Shown here in pieces: positions 56,461 through 64,000 of a stretch of DNA of 64,000 bases (positions within the stretch are counted from its first letter, which is position 1; each line of letters opens with the position of its first letter). The stretch comes from Polyporus tsugae (lineage: Eukaryota > Basidiomycota > Agaricomycetes > Polyporales > Polyporaceae): NCBI GenBank assembly GCA_024305745.1, contig JAHRBS010000007.1, forward strand, positions 2,046,001-2,110,000, read 5' to 3'. The notes beneath the pieces were generated by a model. It was not told the origin of the DNA. It did no database searches and saw nothing but the letters and a program-made list of their open reading frames with translations. The translations under genes were made by a program, and so were the position numbers.

Positions 56461-57854
56461 ATGGGATCTACATTAGACATCCCCTTGCATGTCAAGTACA
56501 TCCAGTCGCTTGGCGAGGTAATGCACTCATCCCATTCCGCCATGATCGTGCTAATGCTTTGTTTCTTCCTCAGAACAAGGATGACCTGGTATACCATCTC
56601 ACTGCACACCTTCGAATGAACGCTGTGTACTGGGGCCTGACTGCCCTCTGCGTGATGGGGCGCAAGGATGCCCTGGACCGGGACGAGATGATCGATTTCG
56701 TAATGAGTTGCTGGGACGATGAAGCAGGTTAGAAAAGTTCCCTCGAATGTTGAACCATCTCGTGCCTGCTCAGGGGGTACCACGCTTACGATCGCTACCA
56801 CACACAGCTGGCTTCGGAGCCCATCCAGATCATGATGCACACATACTCGCCACGCTTAGTGCCATTCAAATCCTGACGACGCAGAACGCGCTCGACCGTC
56901 TGGATGTCCCCCGTGTCGTGAAGTGTGCGTTCTTTCGCCCAGTTGAGCGTTGATGTGGCCAATCCCTGACCTGGGCGATCACAGTCATTCTATCGCTGCA
57001 GCAAGAATCTGGCGTGTTCGCTGGCGACCAGTTTGGGGAGATCGACACCCGTTTCCTGTATATCGCGGTAAACGCGCTCTCGCTGCTCGGCCATCTACAC
57101 GAGCTTGATGTGGAGAAGACCGTTGGCTACATCCGAAGGTGCAAGAATTTCGATGGTGGGTACGGCGCCCGAGAAGGCGCGGAAAGTCATGCCTCCCAAG
57201 GTAATCCCACCCCTTGACGTTACGTGTCGGCGGGCCTGAGCTAAGAGGTCTATAGTGTTCGTTTGCGTCGCCGCGCTCGCCATCCTCGACAGGCTTGATG
57301 AGGTGGACCAGCAGACCCTAGCGTGGTGGTTGTCGGAACGCCAGCTTCCTAATGGTGGACTGAACGGACGCCCGGAAAAGCTGGAAGATGTACGTTAGGT
57401 TCGCGTTGTTATCGTAACCCGGATGCAGTTGCTGATGGGTCCTCCTCTAGACCTGCTATAGTTTCTGGGTGCTCTCCTCGCTATCTATTCTGAACAAGAT
57501 TCCTTGGATAAACGCTGAGAAGTTGACGGCATTTATTTTATCCGCCCAGGTGAGCATTCAGTGCTCGACTGCTTGACGTTGCGGTGTTGACTTCTCTCTA
57601 GGATCCTGAAGGCGGGATTGCAGACAGACCTGGAGATCAGCCTGATGTGTTCCACACTCATTTCGGAGTTGCAGGTCTGTTGCTACTTTGTGTCTTCCGG
57701 GTATCGTTGTGCTCAAAACGGACCAGGATTATCCCTCCTTGGTTATCCCGGACTGGAGGACCTCGACCCGGTGTACTGCATGCCTGCACGCGTGATTGAA
57801 TCGAGGGGACTGAGGAAGGGCTGGGCTGCTCTTCCACGACGGCCAAGTGCATGA
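56461..57854 (+). CDS. BET2: Rab geranylgeranyltransferase beta subunit (BET2)
   Basis: Catalytic subunit of GGTase-II, which attaches two geranylgeranyl groups to Rab proteins such as the YPT1 product encoded at 15.5 kb. Exons 56461-56517, 56574-56727, 56808-56924, 56985-57200, 57256-57389, 57451-57549, 57602-57674 and 57727-57854 give 325 residues. The alpha-alpha barrel motifs are clear: [65 protein letters not shown] and [13 protein letters not shown]. Zinc ligands fit Asp226 and Cys228 (LEDTCYSF) and His277 ([11 protein letters not shown]). Every intron junction restores the family reading. Confidence 0.97.
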
Positions 57855-58141
57855 GACGTGTGTGAATGTGTTCTTATATTTTTAGTAGAGACAGAGCATG
57901 TAAGAGTGTGAGGAGCGGAGTGGGAGGAGACGCCGGCGTTATCTGAGTGGCACGTGTGACGATCTGGAGTCGGGGAGGGGGAACATGGACAAAGCTAAGC
58001 ACTCGGCCTTAGGAGACGTGACGATTGTCCGGCATCCGCACTCCCACCTTCCCCACCTTCCTTACCTACCACCGGCTGTCTCTGCTCTCCCGCCGCACTG
58101 GCGGTGTGATAACGCGCTCTCGCTCTCGTAACCGACCCGTC

Positions 58142-60867
58142 ATGAGCGCAAGCACAGCCCTCGCATCGGCCTCCAAGCTCGGCGATCTGCTAGCTCAGCT
58201 CCCCCTCAATCCGCCGGACCAGTGGCCCCAGATTGAGCTCACTGCTCAGAGCCTCGCCAACGATCTGCGTAGCAAGGATGGTTCGCTGCCTCCTCTCTGC
58301 TTTCTCCTTGCGTGCTCCATGCCGACCCGCGCCCCGTAGTTGAACAACAGACTGCGCTCGGACAGACCCTGCTTCCCCAAACCCTCACCTCCCTTCTGAA
58401 GGGTGCGCTTAATGACTCTCGGAGCTCTGGTGCGGTCTGCAAGCCGGCTATCTTTGAGCTTCTGCGCGTGGCTGCGAACCTGTGTATGGATCATGGTGAG
58501 TGTCACTCTTGCGCATACAGGATCGCGCTTACTGACAATCGCGTGCACAGACGAGAACCGTGGCTATCTACTGGAGGCTGGCTTCCCTCAGACTGTCCTC
58601 AACCTGCTGGAGAGCTATGCCGAGTCCGTCGACCCTGCGCAAACGGTACCTTATGTCATCTCCATACCCGATCTCAAGATTGTGAGGACTGCGATAGGTT
58701 TCCTCCTGAACGCGAGCGTGGGTTACGGTACGTGATAAGCCGCTCTCATGCGTGTTACCTCTCCTGAGCCCAACAGATGCCGTGAAGGATCGATTGATCT
58801 CTCTGGAAGCCGCCCTGACTATTCTGAAGCTTGCTGCTTCAATATACCCCATCGGATCATGGGCGCGGTCCAAGGCTTCTCTCGCTGATACGGAGGACGT
58901 TTTGGAAGAGTGGAATTTACGCAGTACGCTGGCATCCTGGTCATGGCGAGCGATCGACGAGTTGCGCGGAGATGAAGACAATCGTATGTCTGCCCTAAAT
59001 GTCTGGGTAACAACCTTCTCGTTGACAATTATGTCAACAGAACCCCCACGAGTCGTCCTCGGGCAGGATGCGTTGCCGCTACTCGTGACTCAACTAAAAT
59101 CATTCATTCCTCCATACCCTACCCCACCACCTCTGTTTACTACACCAACATCCCGGCGCAGCCTTGTGCAGACGGACTTCGACGTCTATGAGGATGTCTG
59201 TGGTCTTATCGAGTCCCTATGCATCGACGTGGAGGATGTCCGCCTCTCCCTAGCACGCGGTTTGACCTTCCCTGATGGAGAGCACGGAGGCATCGCGTGT
59301 CTGTCCGATCTCCTAACGTTCGTTGACAAGGGGAATTACTCGCCCTACTGGACTCCCGAGGAGCGCCCATCAAGAGAGAAAGGGTTCGACCTTGGCAAGG
59401 GCGCTATCGTAAAGGCAATAGTGGAGACCGCTGGCGAGGAGAAGAACACCGACACGCTCTGGGACGACTCGGAGGAGGACAAGCCCGGAGGAGAGTTCGT
59501 AAGCTGCATGGTGGAATGGATACGGACGCGCAAAGGTCTCAAGGAGACCAGCCGGGACGACTTGATCATTTGTGCCACTCTCAGTCTCGGGAACATCTGT
59601 AGACGAGGTATGAATGACTCCGTTCCGCCTCATAGCGCTTCTTCGAAGTCAATGCCTTTCCTGACTCCTATGTGGCTTGTCCTTTATAGACGCTCATTCA
59701 ACGGCGATCGTAAAACCGCCTATTTCGCTTGCTCCCGATCTCGCCGCATTGCTGCAGCCCGATACCGATATCAAAGTGAAGCACGGCGTCATTGGACTCC
59801 TCAAACACCTGGCGCAGTCGCAAGGCTGCAGGGCCGCTCTCGGCGAGGCAGGCATCATCCAGAGGCTTGGCACGTCGCAAATCTGGAGCGACAAGGGCGA
59901 CATAGCCGAGATCGTTCAGGTGGCGGCCATTGGTGTCGCGAAACACATGTGCAGCGGCGAGAGTGAGTGGCATGGCTTAGGCTTTCCAGCGTCCGCAGAA
60001 CTTGCTGATCTGAAACACACCCATTTCGTTTCCGTTGGTGTGTCTATTCGCGCACAGTCGACAACACGTTTTCCCTTGTCATCCCGGACGAGCCCGGGTC
60101 TCCGCTGAGGCAGGTACTGGAGCTCGTGACACGTTCGGACTCCATCGCCGTGAAGAGCGAGGGCACTCGGGTGCTTGTCAACGCGGTGAAGACTGTGTGG
60201 TCGACCGATCCGAAAAACCTTGACGAGGAGCGCGCCGGGAAGCGGGAAGCTACGACTGCTGCCATCGTGACGGAGCCGTGTGTGTCCGCGCTCGCCAGAC
60301 TGATCGGCAGGAGCAAGCGGTATCCTACCCTCATCAACGAGGGCGTCGTGGCACTGTCGCTGATCAGCACACACGCAGGCGGAGGTACGTCGATACCTCG
60401 CCTTCATGGCGCCTCGTAGTAGCGGAGGACTGACGCTCAATCTGATTTTGCTTTTGCGTTGTGCACCCCGCCTGGTGGTGTCCTCAGGCACGTTGGTATT
60501 GGACTCCCTGCTCAATCCCCTGCCATCGGAAGCCATCCGGTCGGCGTCGACGTCACAGCCGCTGTCCGCTGTCTCGGCCACCGAAGGGTCCCCAGCCGTG
60601 GGGCCGAAGCGTGCTCTGGACATGCTGATTGGCACGCTGCGTGAAGGCAGCGCCCCGAACGTCCCGCCTGAGGTCCGTTCGAACGTGTGCGCACTGCTCG
60701 GACACTTGGGCCGGAAGGGGGTCGTTTCGGAGAGTAGGACCACTGATGTGCAGCGGATGACGGAGAGCACTCGGGAGCTGATCGAGGTGCTTGCGAAGGA
60801 GGAGGGGTCCCAGAGCAACCCAAAGGTTGCGGCTGCTGCCAAGCGGGCGCTGGAGGCGTGGGCATGA
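58142..60867 (+). CDS. Armadillo-repeat protein, RAP1GDS1/SmgGDS-like
   Basis: Helical-repeat protein related to SmgGDS, a chaperone and exchange factor for small GTPases in animals; the fungal role is not defined. Exons 58142-58280, 58340-58495, 58551-58727, 58777-58983, 59041-59607, 59690-59962, 60058-60384 and 60488-60867 give 741 residues. Armadillo-type helices are spread along the chain (RGYLLEAGFPQTVLNLLE, VKHGVIGLLKHLAQ, CRAALGEAGIIQRL, EGTRVLVNAVKTVW, PTLINEGVVALSLI). The fourth intron (58984-59040, 57 nt) has a GTATGT donor and CAACAG acceptor but is a multiple of three and stop-free, so unspliced RNA would encode 19 extra residues. An upstream in-frame start at 58025 is possible. 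Confidence 0.85.
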
Positions 60868-61381
60868 GGTGAAGGGTAGAGCGTTTGAATGTTCACCTGT
60901 CGATCCTCTTGTTTCGTACGCTGTGTCGTCGTCGGGCTATGTGGTGACATGCTGCTTAGACTGTATCAAGTACTGTTGTATCTTCCTGCGTTTGTACTTC
61001 TTGGTTGTGCAGTGATTGTTTTTGACGTTATTATCGGTGTGTGGAGGGCCGCTACGCCGTGTTCCATATGCTCTCCGGTGCAGTTTCAACGTTCAATTTG
61101 CGGGTAAAGTAGAGGCGGAGGTGCAAGTCATGAATGTGGGGTAAGTTGACCCGGCGCTCGGATCGGCGTCCTGAGTATAGCCGGAAGCATGTCCGATGTC
61201 GCATTGCCTTGTCGCGACCGCCGTGGGTCGATGCACCGACCATGTGGCCTCCGACAGCGCACCAACGTCGGGGACGACGGCCTCCTTGTTGATCCACTCC
61301 TCGCTTCTTGGGCTGTAGTGATATCTGGCATGTACCTTGGGTGGTGACCACCTCGTAGCCGTGTTCAGACCGACGTCCAGG
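60868..61381. other. Intergenic, no gene recognised
   Basis: About 510 bp between two forward genes; 3' region of the armadillo gene and promoter of the hydrolase. Confidence 0.4.
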
Positions 61382-63317
61382 ATGGGTGCACTCTTCAGCT
61401 TCCTCTCGGCAGCGTACTATGTTCCCAAGCTTTATTTCGGCTCAGCACCTGCAACCATCTCGGTTAGGGCTGCGGCGAACTCCAAGACTATAGAAAAGGT
61501 TGCCTTGAACGATTTCCTGCAGCTGAGGGTGCCGTCATTGCGCCAAGCATTCAAACCAGCATGGTGGTTGAACAGGTACGTTCTATTTCCTAGTGCTCTG
61601 AGGTGGGACAACCGTCGTTAATCGGGTTTCCAAATCCTCAGCGGCCATTTGCAGACGGTGTACTGCGTCCTCGGCGACTTTTCCAAGATAGACAAAGTAG
61701 AGTACGATAGGTAAGCAGTTACACCATGCCTCCGCGCCCGTGACGTATTGCCAACCCTACACGCCCAACCATTGTGGCATAGAAAGCTTATTCGGACACT
61801 AGATGGTGGCACCATGTGAGTCAGATCCGGACATTGAACATGCATACGTTCTCGAATTACTGAACACTATCTGCGCTAGTGGCCTAGACTTCACCCCACC
61901 CGCCGAAGAGCGCACCCTCAAAGACGACACGCCGATCGTCGTCGTCCTGCATGGTCTTACGGGAGGTGCGTACCGTCTGACTCCTCGGCGTCGGATTCGG
62001 ATCTCGGTGCGCTGTCGTGCTCACAGTGGGTCGCCAGGTTCACACGAGTCGTATGTTCGATCCATCTTGGCCCCGGTCTGCACGCCTGTGGAGCAAGGCG
62101 GCCTGGGGTACCGGGGTATCGTCGTCAACTTTCGCGGGTGTGAGTGATCCTCATTCTCCCACCTCCATAAGCTTCTTCCCCATGTTCCAGCCATGTCCCC
62201 GCCCATTGCTCTTCTGTTCTTTCCACAGCGCAGCCCATTAATCGCGTCTGAATTGCCTTGCAGGTGCCGGAGTGCCAATTACAAGCCCGCAGCTGTACTC
62301 GGCCCTCCATACCGAAGACATCAGGGTGGCAGTCATGTACATCGCCAAGCAATATCCCTGCGCACCGCTCATTGGCGTCGGCTTCTCGCTCGGGGCCAAT
62401 GTCCTCACGCGCTACCTCGCCCAGGAAGGCTCTAACAGCCGGCTCGTCGCTGGCTGCGCTCTAGGCAGCGTGAGTCCGTCGATCTGGTCCTCGTTTTTCT
62501 CGATGCTCAGCTGCCTCGTGTGTCTGCGTGCGGATGCAATCACCTAGCCGTGGGACCTCGTCGCGTCCAGTGACCGGTGCGTTCGCCCTCGTCATAAGGC
62601 CCTGACTGCCCCTGCACGCGTGTCTGCAGGGGTAGCCTTGGAGCCTTGGAGCCATACTGATGATAAAGTTTGCCGTTTAGGCTGGAGAGCCGCCTCCTCC
62701 ACCGGCTCGTGTATTCCCGCGGGATGGCTCAGAACCTGCAGAACCTCGTTGCGCGGCACAGGGACGCGCTGGCCAAGTTCCCGGACTCGATGCTCTGGAA
62801 GATGGTCGAGGCGCGCCTACCGAAGAAAGACATGTCGTTGATGGACTTCGACGATACCATCACGCGCGTGGCGGGCGGGTCTTCGCCGCCTTTCCCCTTT
62901 GCATCAGCTCGCCACTACTACGCTGCGGGGTCGAGTCACAACGTGCTGGATGACATCCGTGTGCCCTTCCTTGCGATCAGTGCTGCCGATGACCCAATCG
63001 CGAGCTCGATACCGATCGGAGAGACGGACAACCCGTTGGTTGCGATCGCGGTCACGAATGGAGGAGGGCACTTGGGTTGGTTTGAGGCAGGCAGGACGTT
63101 CGGAACGCTCAAGAGGTGGATCCGGAAGCCCGTGGTCGAGTGGATCCGTGCGATTAGCGAACACCTGCTTGTGGAAGGGGAGCGCGGAAAGCCGCTACAC
63201 GAGGTTGACGGCTTCTTGAAAGAAGTTGGCCGAGATGACATCGGATGCAAGGAAGTGGAGGGCGGCGGTCATGTTGTCGGCGTGGAGGGTGAGGAGGGAC
63301 TCCTCGCTGGGCTTTAG
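61382..63317 (+). CDS. YheT-family alpha/beta hydrolase (EEB1/EHT1/EMB8 type)
   Basis: Serine hydrolase of the group that includes yeast ethyl-ester synthases/esterases and YMR210W-type lipases. Eight exons (61382-61575, 61642-61710, 61783-61815, 61880-61965, 62038-62139, 62264-62469, 62548-62576, 62681-63317) give 451 residues. The N-terminal WWLNSGHLQTVY motif is diagnostic. The oxyanion region is VVVLHGLTGGSHESYVR, followed by VVNFRGCAG; the nucleophile is Ser203 in GVGFSLGAN; acid and base are likely Asp in SAADDPIA and His in NGGGHLGW. A hydrophobic N-terminal stretch (LFSFLSAAYYVPKLYF) could attach it to a membrane or lipid droplet (inference). The C-terminal tail is Gly/Glu-rich. Confidence 0.94.
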
Positions 63318-63414
63318 ATCTAGGACAAATATAGAGACAGACTGTACAGCTAGACTACACTCCCAGCCTATAATGGTCATACATTGCAAAATTCTACAGG
63401 GTGTTCGTGCGCGG

Positions 63415-64000
63415 TTAATCGCTGTCGCTGAAAGTGACATGGTCTTCGTCGTCTTCCTCTTCCTCGATCGTGGTACGGTCGTACTGGCTGATATCGACCG
63501 ACACAGCGTCCTCCTCGCTGAGCCCGTCGTCCAACGTTCCAAGGTTCTTATCGCGTTCGAACAGCGCGCGTCCTGTGGGCGCGATCGAGGCAACAGTTGG
63601 TTAGTCGTTCGCGAGTTTGATATAGACATACGCACCGGTGAGACGCGTGTGTAATTTCTTGTGTTCTTCCCGATCCTTTGATGCAAGACTCTTGAGTTTT
63701 TCCTCCTCTTCTCTCATCCGCTTTGTCGCCAACTCCTTGTCGAATTTGACCTTCCATGCCTTGAATGACTCGACAGTGACAGGAGTACCTCGTGTCTTCG
63801 CCTCTTCCACCTACGAAGAGGCGATCAGCCCACGTGTATTGGAAAAGCGAGGACGTCGGGAATCACGAACCTCGAGCACGCGCCGTTCTTTCTCCATCTC
63901 GTCTCTTCGTATCCGTTCTTCCCGCTCGCGCTGCAACGCAGATAGGCGTTCTCGCAAGTGTGCCACCAGGGTGAAGGTCATGGCCATTCCGAGATTCTCT
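63415..64000 (-). CDS. RWD-domain protein (GIR2/RWDD1 type), 5' end outside window
   Basis: Partial gene: the N-terminal RWD domain lies beyond the right edge. Visible exons are 63871 to the window end, 63636-63810 and 63415-63572, joined in frame. The retained part starts at the end of the RWD fold (ENLGMAMTFTLVAHLRERL), then a long charged coiled coil (QREREERIRRDEMEKERRV), a TPVTVESFKAWKVKFDKEL motif typical of RWDD1/Gir2, and an acidic C-terminus with GRALFERDKN and EEEEDDEDHV. Gir2 binds Gcn1 and Rbg2 in translational stress signalling; the match in this C-terminal half supports that family, though the diagnostic RWD domain is not in view. Confidence 0.85.

Overview
The window is eukaryotic nuclear DNA from a fungus, almost certainly an Agaricomycete (Basidiomycota). 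The protein families are fungal throughout. Nearly every gene is cut into many exons by short GT-AG introns of about 50-80 nt, the genes are 0.1-1 kb apart on both strands, and intergenic DNA is GC-balanced. The closest family resemblance I recognise is the exo-beta-1,3-galactanase of Phanerochaete-type white-rot fungi, so a wood- or litter-decay polypore relative is a reasonable guess (inference). I see no rRNA, tRNA, CRISPR array, transposon or gene cluster for a secondary metabolite.

Layout: 1-8.2 kb holds a weak hypothetical gene, mitochondrial ribosomal protein mL49, a 2.6 kb block with nothing recognisable, and a secreted GH43-CBM35 galactanase. 9-20 kb: vitamin B6 synthase PDX1, a small conserved-looking protein, a large Arg/Ser-rich protein divergent from an L-type cyclin, Rab GTPase YPT1, a membrane-anchored aspartic protease and a small zinc-ribbon protein, followed by a 2.7 kb gene-poor stretch. 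22.6-33 kb: a Zn2Cys6 transcription factor, NOP16, QCR10, a HAD-like hydrolase ending in SKL, and a penta-EF-hand protein. 33-46 kb: long-chain acyl-CoA synthetase, an MFS transporter, a hypothetical protein, a PIG-Y-like GPI subunit and the centrin-binding protein SFI1. 46-64 kb: RMD5/GID2, NSA1, pirin, an amino-acid permease, a peroxisomal enoyl-CoA isomerase/hydratase, BET2, a RAP1GDS1-like armadillo protein, a YheT-type alpha/beta hydrolase and a truncated RWD-domain gene (GIR2/RWDD1 type).

Most of these are unlinked housekeeping genes. Loose themes are vesicle traffic (YPT1, BET2 which prenylates Rabs, and the armadillo GDS-like protein), ribosome assembly (NOP16, NSA1, mL49) and fatty-acid or ester metabolism (acyl-CoA synthetase, enoyl-CoA isomerase, YheT hydrolase). 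I rebuilt exon structures by hand; for 27 complete genes the summed coding length is a multiple of three and ends at a stop. The most unusual feature is the splicing architecture: probable exons of 1, 6, 7, 9, 10, 12 and 13 nt, three GC-AG introns, two frame-neutral introns, and G-homopolymers just downstream of three stop codons.
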